A DNA stretch of 64,000 nucleotides from Paludibacteraceae bacterium. Its GTDB lineage: Bacteria > Bacteroidota > Bacteroidia > Bacteroidales > Paludibacteraceae. The notes under the pieces are model-generated. The model made no database searches and was not told where the DNA came from. It saw only the letters and a list, made by a program, of their open reading frames with translations. This document shows, piece after piece, positions 27,292 to 36,253 of the stretch (positions are counted from its first letter, which is position 1; each line of letters begins with the position of its first letter). Location of the stretch: NCBI GenBank assembly GCA_024401535.1, contig JAKSKX010000001.1, forward strand, positions 62,001 to 126,000, read 5' to 3'. The position numbers and the translations under genes were made by a program.

Positions 27292-28869
27292 ATGTCTATA
27301 AAAGCAAGTGAAGTTTCGGACATCCTAAAGATGCAGCTTAACGACATTGACTCTAAGGTCAAGTTCGAGGAGGTTGGTACTGTTCTTCAGGTAAGTGATG
27401 GTGTAGTTCGTATCTATGGATTGCAGAACGCTGAGTCTGGAGAATTGTTGGAGTTCGAAAACGGAATGAATGCAGTGGTGATGAACCTTGAGGAGGATAA
27501 CGTGGGAGCTGTGCTTCTTGGTCCTACTGATCAGGTTCGTGAGGGTGCCACTGTAAAAAGAACAAGACGTATTGCTTCTATCATGGCTGGAGAGGGTATG
27601 GTAGGACGCGTAGTTAATGCAATTGGTGCTCCTATTGATGGACAGGGTCCTATCAAGGGTGACCTGCTAGAGATGCCTCTAGAGCGTAAGGCTCCTGGTA
27701 TCATCTATCGTCAGCCAGTTAAGGAACCATTGCAGACAGGTCTTAAGGCTATCGACGCAATGATTCCAATCGGACGTGGTCAGCGTGAGCTTATCATTGG
27801 TGACCGTCAGACTGGTAAGACTGCTATTGCTATCGATGCTATCATCAACCAGAAAGAGGCTTACGAGGCAGGAAAGCCTGTATATTGTATCTATTGTGCC
27901 GTTGGTCAGAAGGGTTCAACAGTAGCTAATATTGTTAACACTTTGAAGGAACACGGAGCTATGGACTATACAATCATCGTATCTGCTACAGCATCTGATC
28001 CAGCTGCTATGCAGTACTATGCTCCATTTGCAGCTGCTGCTATCGGAGAGTATTTCCGTGATCAGGGTATGCACGCATTGGTAGTATATGATGACTTGTC
28101 AAAGCAGGCCGTTGCTTATCGTGAGGTTTCTTTGATTTTGAAGCGTCCTTCAGGTCGTGAGGCTTATCCGGGAGATGTATTCTACTTGCACTCACGTCTT
28201 CTTGAGCGTGCTGCAAAGATTATCAATAATGATAACGTAGCTGCTCAGATGAATGACCTTCCTGCTAGCTTGGTTGGTAAGGTAAAGGGTGGTGGTTCAC
28301 TTACTGCACTTCCTATCATTGAGACTCAGGCAGGTGACGTTTCTGCATATATCCCAACTAACGTAATTTCAATTACAGACGGTCAGATATTCCTTGAGAC
28401 TAACATGTTTAATGCTGGTATCCGTCCTGCTATCAACGTAGGTATCTCTGTATCTCGTGTAGGTGGATCTGCTCAGGTTAAGGCAATGAAGTCTATCGCC
28501 GGTACTTTGAAGACAGACCAGGCTCAGTATCGTGAGTTGGAGTCATTTACAAAGTTCGGTGGTGATATGGATGCCGTTACAAAGATGACTATTGATAAGG
28601 GAGTTAGAAATACAGAGTTGCTAAAGCAGCCTCAGTACACTCCATATCCAGTAGAGCATCAGATTGCTGTAATCTATTGCGGTACTCAGGGTATTCTAAA
28701 TCCACTTCCTAAGGAGAAGGTACATGAGTTCGAGGCCAAGTTTATTGAGAGACTTGAGCACCTACACAAGGACGATGTACTTAATCAGCTTAAGGCAGGT
28801 AAGATTGACGATTCAATCAAGGCTACACTAAGAAGTGAAGCTGAGCATGTAATTGGTGAGATTAAATAA
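27292..28869 (+). CDS. atpA: F1 ATP synthase alpha subunit
   Basis: A 525-residue non-catalytic nucleotide-binding subunit. Walker A is [11 protein letters not shown], preceded by [10 protein letters not shown]; the alpha signature region [17 protein letters not shown] is complete, with its arginine finger in VSRVG. Length is normal. Strong codon bias as in atpD. Confidence 0.98.
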   Translation: MSIKASEVSDILKMQLNDIDSKVKFEEVGTVLQVSDGVVRIYGLQNAESGELLEFENGMNAVVMNLEEDNVGAVLLGPTDQVREGATVKRTRRIASIMAGEGMVGRVVNAIGAPIDGQGPIKGDLLEMPLERKAPGIIYRQPVKEPLQTGLKAIDAMIPIGRGQRELIIGDRQTGKTAIAIDAIINQKEAYEAGKPVYCIYCAVGQKGSTVANIVNTLKEHGAMDYTIIVSATASDPAAMQYYAPFAAAAIGEYFRDQGMHALVVYDDLSKQAVAYREVSLILKRPSGREAYPGDVFYLHSRLLERAAKIINNDNVAAQMNDLPASLVGKVKGGGSLTALPIIETQAGDVSAYIPTNVISITDGQIFLETNMFNAGIRPAINVGISVSRVGGSAQVKAMKSIAGTLKTDQAQYRELESFTKFGGDMDAVTKMTIDKGVRNTELLKQPQYTPYPVEHQIAVIYCGTQGILNPLPKEKVHEFEAKFIERLEHLHKDDVLNQLKAGKIDDSIKATLRSEAEHVIGEIK

Positions 28870-28878
28870 TTTTGAGAG

Positions 28879-29748
28879 ATGGCATCATTAAAAGAAGTAA
28901 AAGCCAGAATAGGCTCGGTAAATACTACGCTAAAGATTACCAGCTCAATGAAGATGGTTTCTTCAGCTAAGTTGAAGAAGGCTCAGTATGCCATCGAAGC
29001 AATTTCGCCATATCAGAATCGCTTGAACGGCATTTTGAATAACTTTCTTGCTACAGAAACAGACTTTCAGTCTGCCTACTCTGAGGTAAGAAGTGTTAGT
29101 AACGTGGCTATTGTAGTTTTTTCTTCCAATTCAAGCCTTTGTGGAGCTTACAATACAAATGTAGCTAAACAAATGCGTGCTGTGATTGCAGAACAGAAGT
29201 CTAAGGGAGCTAATGTGGTTCTTTATCCTATAGGAAAGAAGGTAAAGGAGCAGGCTATCAAGACAGGCGAGCAGGTTGTAGATATTGACACAGCTATTGC
29301 AGATAAGCCAAGTTTTGATTCAATTAGTGATATCACTAACGAGCTTATGGCTAAGTTTTTGGCTAAGGAGTATGATCAGGTGATTGTTATCTACCATCAT
29401 TTGAAGAATACTGCTGTACAGAAGCTTCAGACAGAGACTTTCCTTCCTATTGTTCTAGCATCTGATGAAAACAATGCTAATGACAATGGTGATTACATTG
29501 TTGAGCCAAGTAAGGCAGAGATACTTGATTCTTTGCTTCCTAAGGCGCTTCGTACAAAAATGTATGCTTGTCTTCTTGATTCCAATGCCTCTGAGCATGG
29601 AGCAAGAGTTATGGCAATGCAGATTGCCTCTGATAATGCCAACCAGCTTATTAGCGAGCTTACAATCTTGTACAACAAAACTCGTCAGCAAGCTATCACA
29701 AGCGAATTGCTTGATATTGTCGGTGGAGCAGCAGCTCTGGCGCAGTAA
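28879..29748 (+). CDS. atpG: F1 ATP synthase gamma subunit
   Basis: A 289-residue central shaft subunit. The N-terminal helix (RIGSVNTTLKITSSMKMVSSAKL) and the C-terminal helix (LTILYNKTRQQAITSELLDIVGGAAAL, within 29655-29745) form the coiled coil that turns inside the alpha/beta ring. It is the last gene of the operon and is followed by a terminator. Confidence 0.97.
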   Translation: MASLKEVKARIGSVNTTLKITSSMKMVSSAKLKKAQYAIEAISPYQNRLNGILNNFLATETDFQSAYSEVRSVSNVAIVVFSSNSSLCGAYNTNVAKQMRAVIAEQKSKGANVVLYPIGKKVKEQAIKTGEQVVDIDTAIADKPSFDSISDITNELMAKFLAKEYDQVIVIYHHLKNTAVQKLQTETFLPIVLASDENNANDNGDYIVEPSKAEILDSLLPKALRTKMYACLLDSNASEHGARVMAMQIASDNANQLISELTILYNKTRQQAITSELLDIVGGAAALAQ

Positions 29749-29766
29749 CAAAGTAATACATGATGA

Positions 29767-29800
29767 AAGAGGATGTGTCGTAAGACGCATCCTCTTTTCG
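29767..29800 (+). terminator. Terminator of the ATP synthase operon
   Basis: AAGAGGATGTGTC pairs with GACGCATCCTCTT around GTAA (one wobble), followed by TTTTCGTTT, starting about 18 bases after the atpG stop. Confidence 0.88.
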
Positions 29801-29920
29801 TTTATATGCAATATCATAAAAAACGAACAATATGATGTTACTTTTCATGTAAAAGTATTATTTTTACTTTATTGTATGCTGTTTTGTGACGAAAACTATA
29901 TTTCTTTCAAAAGTTTTCTA

Positions 29921-29928
29921 TAATTTTG
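29921..29928 (+). promoter_or_regulatory. -7 box for the lpxD operon (TAATTTTG)
   Basis: TAATTTTG followed by CACG, 48 bases before the lpxD start. The -33 position carries TTTC rather than TTTG. Confidence 0.55.
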
Positions 29929-29976
29929 CACGATAATACGTGATATTACGAATAGTTAACCAAAAGAGTAAGCAAG

Positions 29977-31077
29977 ATGGAAATGCAGTTTACAGCAGGG
30001 CAGTTGGCAGAAATGTTAGGTGGTGTGGTCGAAGGAGACTCTAGTATTCTTGTTTCAAATTTTTCAAAGATTGAAGAAGGAGGAAAAGGAACTTTATCAT
30101 TCTTAGCCAATCCCAAATACTCAGAATACATATATAACACAACAGCATCTGTAGTATTAGTGTCGAAAGATTTGGAACTGCATAGATCTGTTCCTTGTAC
30201 TCTAGTGCGTGTTGCCGATCCATATTCGGCTTTGGCTCAATTGATGAGAATGGCAGACCAGTATCTTTCTCCTAAAAGAAAAGGTATTGATCCTACAGCC
30301 ATTGTTTCTGACAAGGCAAAAATTGGGCAGAATGTTTACATTGGTCCTTACGCTGTTATCGAAGATGGTGCTTCCGTAGGTGACAATGCTCAAATATATG
30401 CCCACTCATATATTGGAATGGGTGCTTCCGTAGGTAATGATGTCACGTTGTACCATGGAGTTACAATTTACAAGGGATGTAAGGTAGGTGACAGGTGTAT
30501 CCTTCATGCCGGTTGTGTTATAGGTAGCGATGGTTTCGGTTTTGCGCCTAATTCAGACGGTACTTATTCAAAGATTCCTCAGCTTGGTATAGTCATAGTT
30601 GAGAGTGATGTCGAGATTGGAGCTAACGCAACTCTTGACAGAAGTACAATGGGTGCAACACTTATCAAGAAGGGTGTGAAACTTGATAACTTGGTACATA
30701 TTGCTCATAATGTTGTTGTTGGGGAGAATACTGTTATGGCTGCCATGACAGGTATTGCCGGAAGTACAGAAATAGGAAGAAACTGTATGTTCGGCGGCCA
30801 GAGCGGTGCTGTAGGTCATTTGAAAATTGCCGATTTTTCTACTTTTGCAGCAAGATGTGGTGTGGCAAATACAATCAAGGAACCAGGAAAGCAATGGCAT
30901 TTCCATCCGCATATCGAGTCTTCTAACTTCAGAAGAAGTTTCGTATGCCTAAAGCAGCTGCCTGATACTGTCAAGGTCGTATCTAACACGGAGAGAGAAT
31001 TGAAGCAGGCAAAAGATAAAATTGCTGAACTAGAGAACAAAATTTCAGAAATACTATCAAAGATAGAGAACAAGTAA
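29977..31077 (+). CDS. lpxD: UDP-3-O-(3-hydroxyacyl)glucosamine N-acyltransferase
   Basis: A 366-residue protein with the uridine-binding N-terminal domain (about 1-100; FSKIEEGGKGTLSFLANPKY), then left-handed beta-helix hexapeptide repeats (about 105-310) and a C-terminal helix. The catalytic histidine is probably within LVHIAHNVVVGE. It adds the N-linked acyl chain in the third step of lipid A synthesis. First of a four-gene unit lpxD-lpxC/fabZ-lpxA-mscS. Confidence 0.96.
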   Translation: MEMQFTAGQLAEMLGGVVEGDSSILVSNFSKIEEGGKGTLSFLANPKYSEYIYNTTASVVLVSKDLELHRSVPCTLVRVADPYSALAQLMRMADQYLSPKRKGIDPTAIVSDKAKIGQNVYIGPYAVIEDGASVGDNAQIYAHSYIGMGASVGNDVTLYHGVTIYKGCKVGDRCILHAGCVIGSDGFGFAPNSDGTYSKIPQLGIVIVESDVEIGANATLDRSTMGATLIKKGVKLDNLVHIAHNVVVGENTVMAAMTGIAGSTEIGRNCMFGGQSGAVGHLKIADFSTFAARCGVANTIKEPGKQWHFHPHIESSNFRRSFVCLKQLPDTVKVVSNTERELKQAKDKIAELENKISEILSKIENK

Positions 31078-31115
31078 TTTTTCAAGTATTCTATCTTTTT
31101 CAATAATTATAAAGA

Positions 31116-32501
31116 ATGGATAATCAGAAAACACTTAAGGAGTCTTTTTCATTAAGCGGAGTTGGTTTGCACACAGGTGTAATGTGTTGCGCTACATTCA
31201 ATCCGGCACCTGCAGGACATGGTATCAAGTTCGTCGCAAAGGGTGCTGATGTCGAAAGTGCTATTGATGCTTTAGCTGAAAACGTGGTTGAAACATCAAG
31301 AGGTACTGTAATCGGTAAGGGTGATTTCAAAGTCAGCACTATAGAGCATGCTATGGCCGCTCTTTATGCTATGGGCGTAGATAACTGTCTAGTTGAAGTA
31401 GATCAGCCTGAGATGCCGATCCTTGACGGTAGTTCAAAGTACTATGTTGAGCAGATTGCAAAGGTAGGTCTTGAGGAGCAGGATGCAAAGAGAGAATACT
31501 ATAGAATCCACAAGAAGACTGAGTTCAAGATCGAGAGTACAGGAAGTGTATATACTTTGCTCCCAGACGATGATTTTGCTTTAAACGTAATGGTTTCATA
31601 CCCTTCGTCAGTATTGTCAAACCAGTTTGCAAGCATTGACAATATGGATGAGTTTGCAACAGAGTTGGCTTCTTGCCGTACTTTCGTTTTTGTTCGTGAG
31701 ATAGAGGCTTTGATTCAGAACAACTTGATCAAGGGCGGTGATTTGGACAACGCAATCGTTATATATGACAAGGAGTTGCCTCAGGCTGAGATTGATCGCC
31801 TATGTGATGTTCTTGGCAAGGAGCGTTTAACAGCTTCTTCTCTTGGATATTTGAACAAGGAGCCTTTGAGATTCGACAATGAGCCTGCTCGTCACAAGTT
31901 GCTTGATTTGATTGGTGACCTTGCTTTGCTAGGCAAGAGAATCAAGGGTAGAGTCATAGCTATGTGCCCAGGTCATACAGCTAATTCAGAGGTAACAAAG
32001 AAGATTAGAAAGGAAATCAAGCGTCAGGAATGCGAGATGCCAGTGTATGACCCTAACAAGGCTCCAGTAATGGATGTTAATCAGATCAAGTCTATTCTTC
32101 CTCATCGTTATCCAATGCAGTTGGTTGACAAGGTTATCGAAATAGAGGCTGATCATGTTGTTGCTGTAAAGAATGTGACAAGCAACGAGGCATTCTTCTG
32201 CGGCCATTTCCCTGAGGAGCCAGTTATGCCAGGTGTACTTATCGTGGAGGCAATGGCCCAGGCAGGAGGTTTGTTCGTGCTTGATTCCCTTGATGATCCT
32301 CATGGTTATTCTACATACTTCATGAAGATTGACAATGTAAAGTTCCGTCAGAAAGTTGTCCCCGGAGATACATTGATTTTCCGAGTTCATTATATTACTC
32401 CACTACGCAGAGGTTGTGCTGTAATGAAGGGCTTTGCTTTCGTTGGTGACAAGATTGTTGCAGAGGCAGAGTATATGGCTCAAATTGTTAAGAATAAGTA
32501 A
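31116..32501 (+). CDS. lpxC/fabZ: Fused LpxC deacetylase / FabZ hydroxyacyl-ACP dehydratase
   Basis: A 461-residue fusion. Residues 1-305 are LpxC, the zinc-dependent deacetylase that commits UDP-acyl-GlcNAc to lipid A synthesis (N-terminal LSGVGLHTG, the zinc-site histidine in TIEHAMAAL, later [12 protein letters not shown]). Residues about 318-461 are FabZ ([13 protein letters not shown], and [20 protein letters not shown] with the active-site His and Glu), the dehydratase that draws 3-hydroxyacyl-ACP into fatty acid synthesis. The fusion is a well-known Bacteroidota feature, joining two enzymes that compete for 3-hydroxyacyl-ACP. Confidence 0.97.
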   Translation: MDNQKTLKESFSLSGVGLHTGVMCCATFNPAPAGHGIKFVAKGADVESAIDALAENVVETSRGTVIGKGDFKVSTIEHAMAALYAMGVDNCLVEVDQPEMPILDGSSKYYVEQIAKVGLEEQDAKREYYRIHKKTEFKIESTGSVYTLLPDDDFALNVMVSYPSSVLSNQFASIDNMDEFATELASCRTFVFVREIEALIQNNLIKGGDLDNAIVIYDKELPQAEIDRLCDVLGKERLTASSLGYLNKEPLRFDNEPARHKLLDLIGDLALLGKRIKGRVIAMCPGHTANSEVTKKIRKEIKRQECEMPVYDPNKAPVMDVNQIKSILPHRYPMQLVDKVIEIEADHVVAVKNVTSNEAFFCGHFPEEPVMPGVLIVEAMAQAGGLFVLDSLDDPHGYSTYFMKIDNVKFRQKVVPGDTLIFRVHYITPLRRGCAVMKGFAFVGDKIVAEAEYMAQIVKNK

Positions 32502-32510
32502 TTAGGTAAC

Positions 32511-33296
32511 ATGGAATATAAGAATGTAGTTATTGATCCTTCTGCAAAGATTGGTGAAAATGTAGAGATTGGCCCTTTTACCTTCATTGATAAGAACGTA
32601 GTTATCGGTGATGGTACGAAGATCATGGCTAATGTCACAATTTTGGAAGGTGCAAGAATTGGTAAGAATTGTATAATATTCCCAGGTGCTGTTATTTCTG
32701 CTATTCCACAGGATTTGAAGTTTAGAGGAGAGGAAACTACAGCAGAAATCGGTGATAATACAACTATTCGTGAATGTGTTACGATAAACAGAGGTACCGC
32801 TTCAAAGGGCAAGACAGTTGTCGGTAGCAATTGTTTGATTATGGCTTATGTGCACGTAGCCCACGATTGCGTAGTTGGTAACAATCTTATTTTAGGTAAT
32901 ACAACTCAGCTTGCCGGCGAAGTCAAGGTTGATGATTGGGCGATTGTATCTGGCGGTACTCTTGTTCATCAGTTTACTCACATAGGTGCCCATGTAATGA
33001 TTCAGGGTGGATCTCGTTTCGGTCAGGACATCCCACCTTACGTTATGGCTGGTAGAGAGCCTGTCTCTTATTGCGGTTTGAATATTGTTGGTCTTCGTCG
33101 TAGAGGTTTCTCTAACGAGAAGATAGAGGAAATCAAGGATATATATCGTGTGATTTATGAATCAGGCTTGAATGTTTCTGCAGCTATAGAGAAGGTCAAG
33201 AGCGATTTCCCAGATTCCGAGGAGAAGCGTAACATTCTCGATTTCGTAGCTAAGAGCGAGAGAGGACTGATCCCAAGTGTAACAAAAAAGAAATAA
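32511..33296 (+). CDS. lpxA: UDP-N-acetylglucosamine acyltransferase
   Basis: A 261-residue left-handed beta-helix enzyme for the first step of lipid A synthesis. Hexapeptide repeats run from residue 8 to about 180; VHVAHDCVVGN carries the catalytic His, and the C-terminal helical domain includes GLNIVGLRRRGFS. Starts nine bases after the lpxC/fabZ stop. Confidence 0.97.
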   Translation: MEYKNVVIDPSAKIGENVEIGPFTFIDKNVVIGDGTKIMANVTILEGARIGKNCIIFPGAVISAIPQDLKFRGEETTAEIGDNTTIRECVTINRGTASKGKTVVGSNCLIMAYVHVAHDCVVGNNLILGNTTQLAGEVKVDDWAIVSGGTLVHQFTHIGAHVMIQGGSRFGQDIPPYVMAGREPVSYCGLNIVGLRRRGFSNEKIEEIKDIYRVIYESGLNVSAAIEKVKSDFPDSEEKRNILDFVAKSERGLIPSVTKKK

Positions 33297-33305
33297 TAAA
33301 TAAAA

Positions 33306-34214
33306 ATGAGTGATACTTTAAATTCTGTAGCAGATACTATGTCTGTAGCAGACAAGGCGCAGGCAATTTTGACTTCCAATTCTGTTTCTGCCGATTCATT
33401 GAACGATGCAAAAGATTTTCTCTTTAGCAAGGCTTTAGATTGGTGTAGTGATCTTGGTATCCGTATCTTGATTTGTATTCTTATATACATTATCGGTAGT
33501 TGGATAATCAAGAAAATTAACAAGATTTTTGCTCATGTACTAGAGAAGAGAGAGGTAGAGGCAAGTCTTTCGTCTTTCTTGAAGAGTCTTGTAAGTGTAG
33601 TATTGAACTTTATCCTTATCCTTTCAATTATTGCAAAGCTAGGAATTGAGATTACTACATTTGTAGCTTTGTTCGCTTCAGCCGGAGTTGCAATAGGTAT
33701 GGCATTGAGCGGCACATTGCAGAATTTCGCCGGTGGAGTAATGATTCTATTGTTCAAACCTTTCAAAGTTGGTGACTTCATCGAGGCTCAGGGACAAATG
33801 GGTGTTGTTAAGGAGATTCAGATCTTCAACACTTTGATTACTACTGTTGACAACAAGATTATCATTATACCTAATGGTGGTCTTTCTACAGGAACAATGA
33901 TTAACTACTCAAAGGAGCCTCTTCGTCGTGTAGATTTCTCTTTCGGAGTAGCTTACGGAACTGATTATGATCAGGCAAAGGCTGTTCTTGAGGAGGTTAT
34001 TGCTGCTAATGACTTGATATTGAAGGATCCTGAGCATTTTATCGCTTTAGGTAATCTAGGTGAGAGTTCTGTAGATATCACAGTTAGAGTTTGGACTAAG
34101 GGAGAGAATTATTGGAGTGTGTTCTTCAAGATGAATGAGGATGTTTATAAAGCATTTAATGCTAAGAATATCAGCATTCCATTCCCTCAGGTTGATGTTC
34201 ATATGGTTAAGTAA
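33306..34214 (+). CDS. mscS: MscS-family small-conductance mechanosensitive channel
   Basis: A 302-residue membrane protein. Three membrane helices lie between about residues 45 and 145; the third contains the Gly/Ala-rich pore pattern (LFASAGVAIGMALSGTLQNFAGGVMI, within 33668-33745) and is followed by FKVGDFIEAQGQMGVVKEI, the start of the MscS beta domain, then IIIPNG and the C-terminal alpha/beta domain. It should release solutes on hypo-osmotic shock. It starts ten bases after lpxA, so is probably expressed with the lipid A genes. Confidence 0.95.
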   Translation: MSDTLNSVADTMSVADKAQAILTSNSVSADSLNDAKDFLFSKALDWCSDLGIRILICILIYIIGSWIIKKINKIFAHVLEKREVEASLSSFLKSLVSVVLNFILILSIIAKLGIEITTFVALFASAGVAIGMALSGTLQNFAGGVMILLFKPFKVGDFIEAQGQMGVVKEIQIFNTLITTVDNKIIIIPNGGLSTGTMINYSKEPLRRVDFSFGVAYGTDYDQAKAVLEEVIAANDLILKDPEHFIALGNLGESSVDITVRVWTKGENYWSVFFKMNEDVYKAFNAKNISIPFPQVDVHMVK

Positions 34215-34239
34215 TTATCGATTTTTCGATATGTTCTAC

Positions 34240-34279
34240 AAAGGGCAGGTTCTTTAGGAACTTGTCCTTTTGTTTTTGT
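34240..34279 (+). terminator. Terminator of the lpxD-mscS operon
   Basis: AAAGGGCAGGTTC pairs with GAACTTGTCCTTT (G-U wobbles) around a short loop, followed by TGTTTTTG. Confidence 0.8.
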
Positions 34280-34390
34280 TATATTATTGAACTTTTACTT
34301 TCAAAAATCTAAAAATTATCTCTTTGAGTGAGCAAAAAGTCATTATTCTTTGTTTTTTTTGTGAATTGTATCAAAAAAAGATTGTAAAAG

Positions 34391-34421
34391 TTGTTGAATA
34401 ACATAAAATGTTATATTTTTG
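34391..34421 (+). promoter_or_regulatory. Promoter of the aminotransferase gene
   Basis: TTG at 34391-34393, a 20-base spacer and TATTTTTG at 34414-34421. The leader is about 85 bases to the ATG at 34514. Confidence 0.7.
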
Positions 34422-34513
34422 CATGGTTTTTGAACATTAAGGAGTGTTAAGAAACTACTGGGCTATTTGAGTTGCTCAGTTTTAGAGTTTTCATATTAAA
34501 GATTTTTGTAAAA

Positions 34514-35710
34514 ATGAATCAAATTTCCGATCGTTTGGCAGCATTGTCACCATCAGCAACATTGGCAATGTCTCAGAAGAGCAGTGAGCTAAAGGCTCAG
34601 GGCGTTGATGTTATTAACCTAAGTGTAGGCGAACCTGACTTCACAACCCCTACCCACATCAAGGAAGCTGCAAAGAAGGCTATCGACGATAATTTTTCAT
34701 TTTATACTCCAGTAACTGGTTACGCATCGCTTCGCCAGGCTATTTGCCAGAAGCTTAAGAACGAGAACGGCCTAGAGTACACTCCAGATCAGATTGTATG
34801 TTCAAACGGTGCTAAGCAGTCTGTTTGTAACGTGGTTCTTGCTCTTGTAAACAAGGGTGACGAGGTTATCGTTCCTGCTCCTTATTGGGTTTCATATACA
34901 GAAATGGTTAAGCTCGCTGAGGGTACTAATGTTATCGTAAAGGCAGGTATTGATCAGAACTTCAAGATTACTCCTGCTCAGTTGGAGGCTGCTATTACTC
35001 CAAAGACTAAGGCTCTAATTCTTTGTTCTCCTTCAAATCCAACTGGTGCTGTTTATTCGGCAGCTGAGTTGAAGGGTCTTGCTGAGGTTATTGCTAAGCA
35101 CCCTAATATGTATGTTATAGCAGACGAGATTTACGAGCACATCAACTATATTGGTAGCCATGCAAGTATCGCAGCTAACAAAGAGATCGCTGACAGAGTA
35201 ATCATTATCAATGGTGTTTCTAAGGGCTACGCAATGACAGGATGGCGTCTTGGTTGGATTGCCGCTCCTCTTTGGATTGCTAAGGCTTGCTCAAAGCTTC
35301 AGGGCCAGTACACTTCAGCTCCTTCTTCTATTGCTCAGAAGGCTTCTGAAGCAGCTTACCTTGGAGATCAGTCTTGTGTTGAGACTATGCGTCAGGCTTT
35401 CGAGAAGAGAAAGAAACTTGTTGTTGGTCTTGTAAAGGATATAAAGGGCTTCGTAGTTAACGAGCCTGACGGTGCCTTTTATGTGTTCCCTGAGTGTAAG
35501 TCTTTGTTTGGTAAGAAGACTCCTGCTGGTGAGACTATCAAGAATGCAGATGATTTGGCTATGTATCTTTTGATGGAAGGTCATGTAGCTTGCGTTTCTG
35601 GTGACGCCTTTGGTGATCCTGATTGTATTCGTATGTCATACGCTACATCAGATGAGAAATTGGTCGAGGCTTTCGCAAGAATAAAAAAGGCAGTTGAAAA
35701 TTTGAAGTAA
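34514..35710 (+). CDS. PLP-dependent aspartate/aromatic aminotransferase (class I/II)
   Basis: The start is set at the ATG at 34514; an upstream in-frame ATG at 34472 adds 14 residues that do not belong to the family. The resulting 398-residue fold-type I aminotransferase carries the N-terminal PDFTTP motif, the PSNPTG motif, and the PLP lysine in INGVSKGYAMTGWRLGW. This pattern fits subgroup Ib aspartate aminotransferases, which commonly convert aspartate and 2-oxoglutarate to oxaloacetate and glutamate; some members also accept prephenate, which cannot be judged here. Monocistronic, with its own promoter and terminator and highly biased codons. Confidence 0.92.
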   Translation: MNQISDRLAALSPSATLAMSQKSSELKAQGVDVINLSVGEPDFTTPTHIKEAAKKAIDDNFSFYTPVTGYASLRQAICQKLKNENGLEYTPDQIVCSNGAKQSVCNVVLALVNKGDEVIVPAPYWVSYTEMVKLAEGTNVIVKAGIDQNFKITPAQLEAAITPKTKALILCSPSNPTGAVYSAAELKGLAEVIAKHPNMYVIADEIYEHINYIGSHASIAANKEIADRVIIINGVSKGYAMTGWRLGWIAAPLWIAKACSKLQGQYTSAPSSIAQKASEAAYLGDQSCVETMRQAFEKRKKLVVGLVKDIKGFVVNEPDGAFYVFPECKSLFGKKTPAGETIKNADDLAMYLLMEGHVACVSGDAFGDPDCIRMSYATSDEKLVEAFARIKKAVENLK

Positions 35711-35740
35711 TCTTGAATTAGATTATTTCAGTAAAAATAC

Positions 35741-35782
35741 CAAGGAGGTGCAATTTTTATTGCGCCTCCTTGTTTGTTTTTG
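35741..35782 (+). terminator. Intrinsic terminator after the aminotransferase
   Basis: CAAGGAGGTGCAAT pairs with ATTGCGCCTCCTTG (one G-T wobble) around TTTT, followed by TTTGTTTTTG. Confidence 0.9.
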
Positions 35783-36089
35783 TTTTAGTATAAATGAATG
35801 TTCTCCATTCTTTTGATATTTTGCAAATCGAGTTTGAGAAAAATAATATAGATATTGTTGTTTGCATTTTTAGTTTGTTTTTATCTGGTATCACATAAGA
35901 AAGAAATTCCCTTTTTTTTCGGTTAATTCATGTTTTTGGGTGGGTAATCTTTATATAAGCGAGTCGTTTTTTAAGAGATATAAATTTATTTTTCTGCCTA
36001 TTTATTATGGTATTTGTCACAAAATGATAAAAATTATCACAGTATTTTTATTGTTTTTCTGCTCTTCAACATGTCGATATGTGGAGAAT

Positions 36090-36117
36090 TGTACCAAATA
36101 GAGAGAAATGTACCAAA
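36090..36117. promoter_or_regulatory. Two direct TGTACCAAA repeats upstream of the xylanase promoter
   Basis: TGTACCAAA at 36090-36098 and again at 36109-36117, 19 bases apart (about two helical turns) and 30-55 bases above the -33 element. The spacing suits a dimeric activator; the regulator is unknown. The rest of 35783-36089 is AT-rich with nothing recognisable. Confidence 0.4.
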
Positions 36118-36145
36118 ATTCCAAATTGATGACAAAATATTACAA

Positions 36146-36174
36146 TTGCAATGTTAAACTATCTTCTACTTTTG
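36146..36174 (+). promoter_or_regulatory. Promoter of the xylanase gene
   Basis: TTG at 36146-36148, an 18-base spacer and TACTTTTG at 36167-36174, followed by a leader of about 75 bases. Confidence 0.6.
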
Positions 36175-36253
36175 CATCAGAACGAATGAGCAAACACTCA
36201 GCAAAATCGTTTAAACTAACATCTAATACAAAACATAATAAATCTATACGACT

